Source of the DNA: Victivallales bacterium
Lineage (GTDB): Bacteria > Verrucomicrobiota > Lentisphaeria > Oligosphaerales > Oligosphaeraceae
Reading direction: 5' to 3'
DNA length: 9,334 nt
Assembly: GCA_017615955.1 (NCBI GenBank)
Contig: JAFZZD010000823.1
Location: forward strand, 1-9,334
Translations under genes and position numbers: made by a program
Shown: piece after piece, positions 1 to 7,130 of the stretch
Layout: each line of letters opens with the position of its first letter
How positions within the stretch are numbered: the stretch's first letter is position 1
The notes under the pieces: model-generated
The model's input: the letters and a program-made list of their open reading frames with translations, nothing else
Told to the model about the DNA's origin: nothing
Database searches by the model: none

Positions 1-1
1 G

Positions 2-43
2 CCAACGGCACGCTTCTCTCAAAAGGCGTGCCTTTCAAGTTGG
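2..43. repeat. Imperfect extragenic hairpin
   Basis: CCAAC plus GGCACGC (2-6 and 7-13) can pair with GCGTGCC (26-32) and GTTGG (39-43), leaving a 12-nt loop and a 6-nt bulge on the right side. CAAGTTG (36-42) can alternatively pair with CAACTTG (123-129), enclosing the neighbouring perfect palindrome. The element is cut by the window edge, so its full extent is unknown. Confidence 0.5.
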
Positions 44-92
44 TTGCACACCGCTATCGTTACACGCTCCTTGCGATTGGCATGCCCTTGGT

Positions 93-114
93 GCGACGGC
101 GTGGACGCCGTCGC
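93..114. repeat. Perfect 10-bp GC-rich inverted repeat
   Basis: GCGACGGCGT (93-102) and ACGCCGTCGC (105-114) are exact reverse complements with only GG between them, giving a very stable tight hairpin in either strand. Neither strand has a T-run after it. It lies about 90 nt past the A2M stop codon and is probably part of a dispersed extragenic palindromic element. Confidence 0.85.
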
Positions 115-158
115 TACTACGGCAACTTGCAGAATTATACGCTCTATAAATAAAAAAA

Positions 159-201
159 CTCTGCGCCTCTGCGCCTCTGCGTTAAAAAAGCATCTCTGCG
201 T
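159..201. repeat. CTCTGCGY octamer repeats just beyond the A2M stop codon
   Basis: Three tandem 8-bp copies (CTCTGCGC at 159-166 and 167-174, CTCTGCGT at 175-182) are followed by an A-run and a fourth copy (CTCTGCGT, 194-201) that ends two bases from the A2M stop codon. On the minus strand this reads as GCAGAG copies separated and followed by runs of six and seven T. There is no stem, so it is not a standard terminator, though the T-runs could help transcript release. Similar 'CTCTGCGTCTCTGCG' sequences are, to my memory, widespread dispersed intergenic repeats in many bacterial phyla. Confidence 0.85.
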
Positions 202-203
202 TG

Positions 204-3200
204 TCAAGGCGTGTCTTTTACCTCGAATTTGCACTCGTCGGAGTTGCCTTTCAGTTCTGGCGCGTACATGGCGGAGGCCTTTGCTGGCAGACCGCTGAAC
301 TTGCCTGGATTTTCCGCTTGGACGCGGTATGTCAAGATGCGATTTCCACGTGGCAGGCTACGTATGAAGAGAGCCACTTTGCTGGCGCGGAATTCCGCGT
401 ATGCGCCGTCTAGACCTGGCAGGTATCCGCTTTGTTGCTGGATGGGTTCGGTTCCAGCTGGACGGAAATCCTCCAGTATTATGTATTCGTAGTCGTTCTT
501 GCTCTCAAGCACCAGTTCCACCTCCAGCAGATCGCCGCTATGCACTGCATCCTTGTCTGACAGCAGTGTCTTTTCGTCTTTCAGCACCTTCTTGTTGCGT
601 GTACCTCCATGGTAGTTGCTTCCAGCCGCATCAGCCTCGATCTGCTTTACCTTGTACACATTGCGCTTGACCTTGACTTCAAGACCCTCCGCCTTGATGA
701 AGTCCTCCATCGAGAAGAAGTCCGCGTATGCGTTTATGTAGAGAGGCGCGTTTCCGTCCTTGCGCACTTCCAATGTGTGTTTTCCAGGCAGCATAGGGAT
801 CGCAATCGACAGTGGCCCCGCGAATGGATTGTTCGCCGTGATTGTGGTGGCGGCAATTTCCTTGCCGTCCAGCAGAACCTGCATTTCCAGATTGCTCTTG
901 CCCTCTCTTGTGGCGAGGAGATATTCTGCGAATGCCTCCACGCAGACGGCTGTGTCTCTGGTGGATTTCCAGTGCCCTGCATATCGCCTGTTGTTGAGCA
1001 GGTACTTGACCAGGCGCGTCGGCGTGTTTTTGTCTTGGCCTTGCCTGACCAGCAGTGACAGCCACCTTGCCATGGCCTCGTTTTCATCATTGTACCACAG
1101 CCAGTAGAAGGAATTGCCGAAGTCCAGGTATGAGGTCTGGTTTTCATCATCATGCTTTGCAAATTGGCTAATATTCTCCATAAGGAGGGCAAGTCTGCTG
1201 TCCTTCATAATAAGCAGTCCTTCCGCAAAATGTATCTTGCCCATAAGGGGCAGCTCGTTCTTGGCCTGCCAAAGGAGTTCAGCCATTTCCTTGCTGGGAG
1301 CACCTGCCTTGCATAGAACCGCAAATGCGTATGCGTCCAATGCATCTGGCATTTGCTTGTAGTGCTTTTTGTCCTTGATGTTTTCAATCTGGGTTTTCTG
1401 GAAGCGCTTGAGCCATTCGATGCCGCGCTTGAGGGGCTGTTGCTCAAAGGGGAAGCCGCATTCCTTGGTCTTGAGCAGGCCTTCCACCACAAGCAGCGTG
1501 TTGTGTGGCCAGGAATGTTCGCCGATTCCGCTGAACCAGCCCCAGCCGCCATCGCTGCACTGCATATTCAGCAGATGGCGCAGATTCTTTTGGATCAACT
1601 TGTCCAGTTCCGCATCCTCCAGCACAGCCTTGTTGTCGAAGCGCATGGCATAGTATGCCTTGCGCTCTTCAGCAGAACTTAACAACTGCGGATTGAGGTT
1701 GGCCGAATGGCTGGCTATGTCGGACAGGCTCATGCCCAGCTTGTTCAAGGTGGTGCGCACCGCCAGTGCAGGCAGGAAGCGGTTGAGTGTCTGCTCAGTG
1801 CATTCATATTCAAAACTGATGAGGTAGGGCAGAACCTCCGCCATTGCCAGAGCCAATGATGGCGACCAGTTCACTGTGAGCAGTGCCTTGCCTTCGCCAA
1901 TCTGCTCTGGTATGTCAAAAGTAGTTGTCCACTTTGAGGCGTTTGATGCGATTACGCCAGGGCGGCTTATGAGCTTCTGAGTGCCATGCTGCAATATTGG
2001 GATGGAACTCTCCATGCCATCGCTTTCAATTTCTCCCTGGCCGTTGCGGCATTGCGCCTTGACGCGGAATGTGATGTTGCCTGGCTTTGTTGCTGCAACG
2101 CGCCAGTCGCAGCGTGCGTCCTTGCCGCCCATTACAGAGAGGGTCTGCTTTGCATCCTGAAGCAGCTGCGCCTCGTCTCCAAGCAGTTCCAGCAGGAGTT
2201 CAACCTCGGTTTTGCCTGGCAGTTTACTGTTTACCAGTGCGCTTATGGTGACGGTGTCCTTCTCCACCAGGAAGCGCGGCGTCTCCAGGCGCACCATAAG
2301 GTCCTTTGATGTGATGATTTCAGAAATGGCGGAACCCACCGCGCTGTTTTCGGAGATTGCCCATACGCATATCTTCCATGACGTAAGGTTGTCAGGCAAC
2401 TTTACTTCACATTGCGCTTTGCCATCTTTGCCGACGGGCACATTTCCCTGCCAGAAGGCGGTGTCCGCAAAGTCGCTGCGTATATCGGAATTGCCTGCCT
2501 CTTCTGCCCCCATCGGCTGTGGTGCAAATGCCACATCCATAGCCATTTCCGAGGCTGGGGCTCCCATTGCCTTGTTTGCCATCATCATTGGTGCCGCGTC
2601 CATTCCCAATTTTTCCATCCTTCTGACACTAGAAGTTTTCCATAAGACATCGTTTGATGGACCTGCACCCATTGCCATGTCGCCGTTACTTTCCGCATTT
2701 AGTCCGTACGCTATCTCCTCGAACATGCTGAGCCATGGCATCTGCTCTTCGTTAAGAAGCAGCAAATGCACAGACATGAGATTATATGCGCCCACAGCAG
2801 GCGAGTGTCTCCTGCGCCATTTCCAGAAGCGTTCCCGGATGTCGCCAGGCAGGCAGTCGCCTGCGATGGCATCCACGCTGCGGTCATACACACTCACCGC
2901 CAGACTGGCTGGTCTGGGCTTGCTGTCCTTGCCATTTACCTGGATTTGCAGCTTGTCCGTTGTGCCTGGCTTCGTGTTGGCGTTCTCTGGTTTGACGGTG
3001 ACATCCAGAGTGCGCTGCACTGGCGGAATGAACACTTCCCTTGCCACATTGTGTATTTGCCCGTTCGACACAGAATACGCCTCAAAGATGATGTTGGGCA
3101 TGTCCTCTTCGGTGATGGTGGTTTCATACACAGTGCTTCCTGTGGGAAGATGCAATATCTGGGGCTTGCCGCAGATGCCGTTCTTGGCGCGGGGGAACAG

Positions 3201-6200
3201 CATGACCGTGCTGTCCTTCATGGACGTGTTGATTGCGATGCGCAAGGTCTCGCCTGGCGCATATTCCGTCTTTTCTGGCACCAGTTCCAGGTCATTCCAG
3301 CGGAAATCCTTGCCAGCCGTGGCGGTCTTTCCGCGGACTGTCACCAGGCTGGCTCCTTCCTGGCTGCGGCCTTTCGCGTCTGTCAGCACACAGGAAATGC
3401 GATATTGCCCAGCCTTGTCTACCACCCAGTCAACAGAGGATGTGCCCTCCTCACCGAATGTGATCTTGTCCTGCCGCAGCTTTTTTTCCTTTGGATTGCC
3501 TTTCTTGTCGTATGTCACGCGGAGCAGTTTTGCCACTGCGCTGCCCTGGACGGGCTTGCCGTCTGGCGTCCTGCTGTGGAAGCTGATTTGCATTCTCTTG
3601 CCTGGCTCGTAGAAGCCCCTGTGTGGGTTCACATACACATTGAATGGCTTGGTGGCGGCGATGACAGTGGCATTGCCTACGATGGTGCGCCTGGACTTGT
3701 CCCTGACCTCGGCGGTTATGGTGTAGATGTGGTCCTTGTCCGGATACAGAAGTTTTGCGCTTTCCGTGTCCAGTTGTATCGTGTATGTGCCGTCCTGCTT
3801 GATTGTGCCAGTCACATTGCTGACCAGTTCTGGCGCGGACCTGTCCCAACGGTGCCACCAGAATGGTCGTGGCCTGCATACTCCCCAGTGCTTCCAGCCA
3901 GGGTACCATGGGTATTCCTCCTGAAGCCAGCAATAGCCGTTGCCGTACAGCCAGTCCCAGTACCCGCAAGGCCACCACTCCAGGTTTTTCTGCCGTCTTT
4001 CAATCCTGATTGAGACGCTGGCGTCCGTGACTGGCAGACCGAAATAGTATTTTGCCCGCAGTTTGAGTGTGGTCTTGTCGCCTAGCATAAGTGGTTCGCT
4101 GGGCGCGTCAATGAGCACCTCGTATTCAGGCTTGCGGTATTCCTCCACGCGGAATCTGCCATAGCCCCTGGCGCAGTTGAAATTATACACGCCCAGTGTG
4201 GCGTCCTCAGGAATGACCCAGCTGGTCTCGACTGCACCGTATTCATCAGAAGAAAGTTTTTCTTGCTTCTTTTTTTCGTGTTTGGGGCTGAACAACTGGA
4301 AGTCAAGGTCTTTCCTGCTGGCGTATGCGTTCTTGCTGTTGCTGCCGTATTCGGCGTTGGTTATCCAGACCTTGATGTGCACAGTGTCGCCAGGATGATA
4401 AACTGGCCTGTCAGTGACTGCATAATGGCGGGTGTTTTTCAATGTGTCGATGCCATGTCTGTTTTCTCTGGGAAGATAGCCTGTCCATAATGCATATCCC
4501 ATGTCACCGCAGTTTGCCTCCATTATGGAATCCTGCCAGTAAACTTTTTCGTCCAGTTCCTTCTTGTCCAGGTAGATGCAGCCATTTTCATCTGTCGTGA
4601 AGTTCTTGTCCACACGTGTTAGGATATTCTTGGCTGCTTTGGGATTCCATCTGTTGCTCCAGGCAAGAAATGCCACATTTACATTGGTCAGGGACTTGCC
4701 GCTGATGCTGTCCAGCACTTGCCAGAAATACACGCCTTCAATTTGTTTGGACACAATCTTCGCGCCTTCGATGGCAATGCATCTGCGGCTTACATGCTCT
4801 CCAGTGCGGGCTTCCAGCAGATACACGCCTGCACCTGATATTGGAAGCTGAATTGTGGCGTTGGAGTCAAAGTGATGGGGCTTTGGTGTTAGAGCCGTCT
4901 CCCAGCAGGTGGGTTTGCCTTCTAGGAAACGCCATTCCGCCTCGGACTTGAATTGATTGCCCTGGTCATCATTGAAAATCAGGCGGCCTGGCTCCCTGAG
5001 ATTGTAGCTGCCGACATTCCCATTTTCAATGTTGGCCTTTACATGCTTTGCAACGGCAGGCATATCCACTTTCCAGCAGCGGAACGCGGCCTTTTTGGCG
5101 TTTCTGAAGCGCAGTTCTATGTCAGGCTTTTCATTTGGGAGAATGGGCGCCCTTTCATTTATCTGGCACCAGTCATCTATTATTGCCTTGAGCTTTTCCT
5201 TTGCAAACTCTTTCTGGGGAATGGCATTTCTGTAGCATTCCGCCGCATTGTCGTATTTGCGGCGGGCGGAGTAAATCTCGCCCAGCTGGAACTGCGCATC
5301 GCCATACAGCTTGCTGCCTGGCTTGATGCTCTTGTACAGTTTTACATACGAGTGCTCATCTGGCAGGGTGATGCGCTTGATGCCTGTGGCAAGCTGCGAG
5401 AATGTCTCGTCTTCCGTCAATTCATCCAGTTCCGCCAGCCATTTTGCCATGTCCCTGTCCCGATGCAGTCCAAATAGATTGGATACGTCGAACTGCGAGC
5501 AGAGAAAGTCTGCATATTGCATAGTCGCCTCATTTTCCTGGCCATTTTTGGCAAGGGCATTCAGCAGCCAGCGGAAACGTTCGCCATCGTTGGTGGCTTC
5601 TTCCCAGGAGCGAGGCATTTTGTAGAAGACAGGCTGTCCATTCTCATCCACAGGTGCGCCAGAGCAGTTCCAGTCATCGTAGTTGCCGCATTCCCAGTCT
5701 GGTTCCTTATTCAGGTCTGTCAGCAGCTGGAGTTTCCATGCCTGGCCGTGGCGGTTCTGCATAAGGCAAATCAGCATGAGATTGTAGTATTCGCATTTTG
5801 CGTCGGCTGTGTCTGGCTTGCCGTCTGCATTGGCAAGCAGCCTCAGGCAGAATGCCCTGTCCCGTTCATCTACGTTAATCCACTTCCCACCATTGTGACG
5901 CCCGCCTCTTTGAAAACGTCCCTCTGCCAGCCAACCGCAATGGGATATTCTGTCAAAGTTTTTTGCAATCTGCATTGCGATGCGCCAGTGCCCATGCTGC
6001 GCCTCTATTGCGCGTGCTGCCAATTCATCGATTTCACTGTCCAGTTGCCTCAATTTCACAAGGCAGTCGCAGGCCTTTTCAAAGCATTCCGCCGCATCCT
6101 GTGGAGAAGTCGTCTGGGAAGACAGTATCTTCTTGTACTTCTCCAATGCGAACTTGTAGTTGCCCTTGTCAAAGTCCTTTTTTGCCTCGGTTATATCAGC

Positions 6201-6251
6201 AAAACAAGTTGTGCAAATCATTGAAAGCATAAGCAGCCAGAAAGTTCTCAT
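204..6251 (-). CDS. Large secreted alpha-2-macroglobulin family protein with N-terminal TPR-like region and intact thioester
   Basis: This 2015-residue exported protein belongs to the bacterial A2M family, whose members are thought to trap attacking proteases in the envelope through a reactive thioester. Seen in order: a signal peptide (residues 1-18, likely cleavage after CFA, no lipobox); a helical TPR-like region to about 360, including QLGEIYSARRKYDNAAECYR near 320; a macroglobulin domain with IELRFRN near 377; the MG2 motif TDRPVYHPGDTV at 613-624; a Trp-rich insert at 759-802; SVYDRSVDAI near 1118; a Met/Ala-rich bait-like segment at 1192-1247; LPDNLTSWK near 1290; thioester CTEQ at 1484-1487; CSDGGWGWF at 1565-1573 in the helical toroid; and a C-terminal beta domain with MYAPELKG at 1995. 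The end matches the family pattern, so the gene looks complete. I chose the ATG at 6251 because GAGG lies 6 nt upstream; an in-frame TTG at 6263 would overlap that site and lengthen the signal peptide. About 34 Cys occur. Function is inferred from family. Confidence 0.93.
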   Translation of the reverse strand: MRTFWLLMLSMICTTCFADITEAKKDFDKGNYKFALEKYKKILSSQTTSPQDAAECFEKACDCLVKLRQLDSEIDELAARAIEAQHGHWRIAMQIAKNFDRISHCGWLAEGRFQRGGRHNGGKWINVDERDRAFCLRLLANADGKPDTADAKCEYYNLMLICLMQNRHGQAWKLQLLTDLNKEPDWECGNYDDWNCSGAPVDENGQPVFYKMPRSWEEATNDGERFRWLLNALAKNGQENEATMQYADFLCSQFDVSNLFGLHRDRDMAKWLAELDELTEDETFSQLATGIKRITLPDEHSYVKLYKSIKPGSKLYGDAQFQLGEIYSARRKYDNAAECYRNAIPQKEFAKEKLKAIIDDWCQINERAPILPNEKPDIELRFRNAKKAAFRCWKVDMPAVAKHVKANIENGNVGSYNLREPGRLIFNDDQGNQFKSEAEWRFLEGKPTCWETALTPKPHHFDSNATIQLPISGAGVYLLEARTGEHVSRRCIAIEGAKIVSKQIEGVYFWQVLDSISGKSLTNVNVAFLAWSNRWNPKAAKNILTRVDKNFTTDENGCIYLDKKELDEKVYWQDSIMEANCGDMGYALWTGYLPRENRHGIDTLKNTRHYAVTDRPVYHPGDTVHIKVWITNAEYGSNSKNAYASRKDLDFQLFSPKHEKKKQEKLSSDEYGAVETSWVIPEDATLGVYNFNCARGYGRFRVEEYRKPEYEVLIDAPSEPLMLGDKTTLKLRAKYYFGLPVTDASVSIRIERRQKNLEWWPCGYWDWLYGNGYCWLQEEYPWYPGWKHWGVCRPRPFWWHRWDRSAPELVSNVTGTIKQDGTYTIQLDTESAKLLYPDKDHIYTITAEVRDKSRRTIVGNATVIAATKPFNVYVNPHRGFYEPGKRMQISFHSRTPDGKPVQGSAVAKLLRVTYDKKGNPKEKKLRQDKITFGEEGTSSVDWVVDKAGQYRISCVLTDAKGRSQEGASLVTVRGKTATAGKDFRWNDLELVPEKTEYAPGETLRIAINTSMKDSTVMLFPRAKNGICGKPQILHLPTGSTVYETTITEEDMPNIIFEAYSVSNGQIHNVAREVFIPPVQRTLDVTVKPENANTKPGTTDKLQIQVNGKDSKPRPASLAVSVYDRSVDAIAGDCLPGDIRERFWKWRRRHSPAVGAYNLMSVHLLLLNEEQMPWLSMFEEIAYGLNAESNGDMAMGAGPSNDVLWKTSSVRRMEKLGMDAAPMMMANKAMGAPASEMAMDVAFAPQPMGAEEAGNSDIRSDFADTAFWQGNVPVGKDGKAQCEVKLPDNLTSWKICVWAISENSAVGSAISEIITSKDLMVRLETPRFLVEKDTVTISALVNSKLPGKTEVELLLELLGDEAQLLQDAKQTLSVMGGKDARCDWRVAATKPGNITFRVKAQCRNGQGEIESDGMESSIPILQHGTQKLISRPGVIASNASKWTTTFDIPEQIGEGKALLTVNWSPSLALAMAEVLPYLISFEYECTEQTLNRFLPALAVRTTLNKLGMSLSDIASHSANLNPQLLSSAEERKAYYAMRFDNKAVLEDAELDKLIQKNLRHLLNMQCSDGGWGWFSGIGEHSWPHNTLLVVEGLLKTKECGFPFEQQPLKRGIEWLKRFQKTQIENIKDKKHYKQMPDALDAYAFAVLCKAGAPSKEMAELLWQAKNELPLMGKIHFAEGLLIMKDSRLALLMENISQFAKHDDENQTSYLDFGNSFYWLWYNDENEAMARWLSLLVRQGQDKNTPTRLVKYLLNNRRYAGHWKSTRDTAVCVEAFAEYLLATREGKSNLEMQVLLDGKEIAATTITANNPFAGPLSIAIPMLPGKHTLEVRKDGNAPLYINAYADFFSMEDFIKAEGLEVKVKRNVYKVKQIEADAAGSNYHGGTRNKKVLKDEKTLLSDKDAVHSGDLLEVELVLESKNDYEYIILEDFRPAGTEPIQQQSGYLPGLDGAYAEFRASKVALFIRSLPRGNRILTYRVQAENPGKFSGLPAKASAMYAPELKGNSDECKFEVKDTP

Positions 6252-6257
6252 TTGAAA

Positions 6258-6261
6258 CCTC
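6258..6261 (-). promoter_or_regulatory. Ribosome binding site of the A2M gene
   Basis: On the minus strand GAGG is followed by a 6-nt spacer and ATG (6251-6249). This placement decides the start: an in-frame TTG at 6263-6261 would lie partly inside the site and has no better Shine-Dalgarno sequence ahead of it. Confidence 0.7.
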
Positions 6262-6280
6262 AAATAAAGTTAATAAATGC

Positions 6281-6386
6281 TGGGACTAATGGGACTAATG
6301 GGACCAATGGGACCAATGGGACTACAAAGAAGAATCGTTCCATTGTTCCCATAAGTCCCATTGGTCCCATAGGTCCCATTGGTTTC
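6281..6386. repeat. Self-complementary array of 9-bp repeats (GGGACYAAT units facing inverted units)
   Basis: The left arm (6281-6325) has five 9-bp units: TGGGACTAA twice, TGGGACCAA twice, then TGGGACTAC. The right arm (6342-6386) has five inverted units: ATTGTTCCC, ATAAGTCCC, ATTGGTCCC, ATAGGTCCC and ATTGGTTTC. Aligned antiparallel, they form a stem of about 45 bp with a few mismatches and G-T pairs and a loop of about 15 nt; the unit pair 6300-6308 with 6360-6368 is perfect. The array begins 9 nt past the stop codon of the LolA-like gene and ends about 30 nt before the A2M start codon. No T-run follows the stem on the minus strand, so a simple intrinsic terminator is unlikely; processing, mRNA stabilisation or attenuation between the genes are possible. 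I recall similar repeats in other PVC genomes but cannot verify this here. Confidence 0.9.
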
Positions 6387-6395
6387 TTGACTAGC

Positions 6396-7118
6396 CTATT
6401 CGCCTGGGGCGTTGAGTTCCACGTGGTCGAAGCTGACCTGGGTCTTCCAGTCCTTGCCCTCCAGTCTCATTTCCTTGACGAACCAGAGACCATTGGCATG
6501 GCGTTTGGCGCCTTTCAGCTCAAGTTTGCGCCAATGTTCCTTTGCATCGTTCTTGTACCAGCGCGCCTCCAGGGGGAAGCCATGGCTGGAGTGGAACCAG
6601 ACCAGCACGGTGCCGTCCTTGTCTGGAGAAGCCAGGCGGAATACGCGGCACTCGCTCATGCGCTTCTTTTCGCGGGGCAGTTCCTCGACAAAGTCCCAGT
6701 ATATGAATGAGAACGACATGTCCTCAGGGCGCAAGCCGAAGTCAAACAGGCCAGGCGCAGTCTCCTTTCCAGGTAGATCCAGCTTGACAGTTGCGTTGGC
6801 ATCCTTGTCGCTGTGCTTCTGCTCCAGAGAATACACATTAACGTCATTGAGCACAATCTGTGTGAACATGGCGTCCTTTGTGAAGGTGATGCGCACACGC
6901 AACTTGCCTGAACGCTTTCCTTTGGAACCCTTGTTGACAATGCCGCCAGTGAATTCGCCCCAGGCGTCAATGCGCAGAGGCTTGCGTATCTCGTTTAGGA
7001 ATGCCTGTGATGACAATGCGGCCATGCTCTCAGCGGAGGCACTCTCCACATTCACATCCTCGTTTTGCGCAAATAGGCAGAGACTTGCGCATAGCAGAAT
7101 TATTAGAAGCCTGTTCAT
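6396..7118 (-). CDS. Exported LolA-like (outer-membrane lipoprotein-sorting-like) protein
   Basis: The 240-residue product starts with a clear signal peptide (MNRLLIILLCASLCLFA, cleavage before QNED); neither Cys sits in a proper lipobox, so a soluble periplasmic protein is likely. The mature part is beta-rich. The second half follows the pattern I associate with LolA-like sorting proteins in this group: YWDFVEELPREKKRMSECRV near 140-158, then a strand with VLVWFHSSHGFPLEARWYKN, then GLWFVKEMRLEGKDWKTQVSFDHVEL close to the C-terminus. LolA relatives bind acyl chains of lipoproteins in a half-barrel; cargo here is unknown. The ATG lies one base after the stop of the upstream membrane-protein gene, so the two are almost certainly co-transcribed and probably translationally coupled. 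The A2M gene follows 144 nt downstream. The gene is real on signal peptide and spacing; the family call is moderate and rests on remembered pattern, not a search. Confidence 0.88.
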   Translation of the reverse strand: MNRLLIILLCASLCLFAQNEDVNVESASAESMAALSSQAFLNEIRKPLRIDAWGEFTGGIVNKGSKGKRSGKLRVRITFTKDAMFTQIVLNDVNVYSLEQKHSDKDANATVKLDLPGKETAPGLFDFGLRPEDMSFSFIYWDFVEELPREKKRMSECRVFRLASPDKDGTVLVWFHSSHGFPLEARWYKNDAKEHWRKLELKGAKRHANGLWFVKEMRLEGKDWKTQVSFDHVELNAPGE

Positions 7119-7130
7119 TTTATTTCTCTA
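7116..7130 (-). promoter_or_regulatory. Stop-start junction coupling the membrane-protein and LolA-like genes
   Basis: On the minus strand the TAA stop (7122-7120) is separated from the ATG start (7118-7116) by a single A. The only Shine-Dalgarno-like bases are a GAG 7 nt before the ATG, inside the last codons of the upstream gene. A weak site at a one-base junction suggests that translation of the second gene depends on ribosomes finishing the first. Confidence 0.65.

Noticed and set aside
93..114. GC-rich palindrome as an intrinsic terminator for the A2M gene.
   Set aside because: No T-run follows the stem on either strand, and it lies about 90 nt past the stop codon.
44..298. Plus-strand open frame crossing the intergenic repeats.
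   Set aside because: Its translation contains LRLCAS, the typical spurious product of the CTCTGCG repeat, and its end overlaps the A2M gene in antisense.
2212..3612. Long plus-strand open frame of 466 codons opposite the A2M gene.
   Set aside because: It lies wholly inside a well-supported gene, has no family signature or good start site, and is explained by the codon usage of the opposite strand. The same holds for the 415-codon frame at 2766-4013.
6252..6263. In-frame TTG start giving a protein four residues longer.
   Set aside because: The GAGG site is correctly spaced for the ATG at 6251 and would overlap the TTG codon.
6281..6386. CRISPR array.
   Set aside because: Units are 9 bp, contiguous and inverted halfway, with no spacers and no cas genes.
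6252..6710. Plus-strand open frame of 152 codons with an NGT repeat at its start.
   Set aside because: The NGT repeat is just the 9-bp intergenic array read in one frame, and the rest is antisense to the LolA-like gene.
7066..7118. Lipoprotein signal (Cys at residues 10 or 14) in the LolA-like protein.
   Set aside because: The residues before each Cys (ILLC, ASLC) do not fit a lipobox, while FA followed by Q fits a signal peptidase I site.
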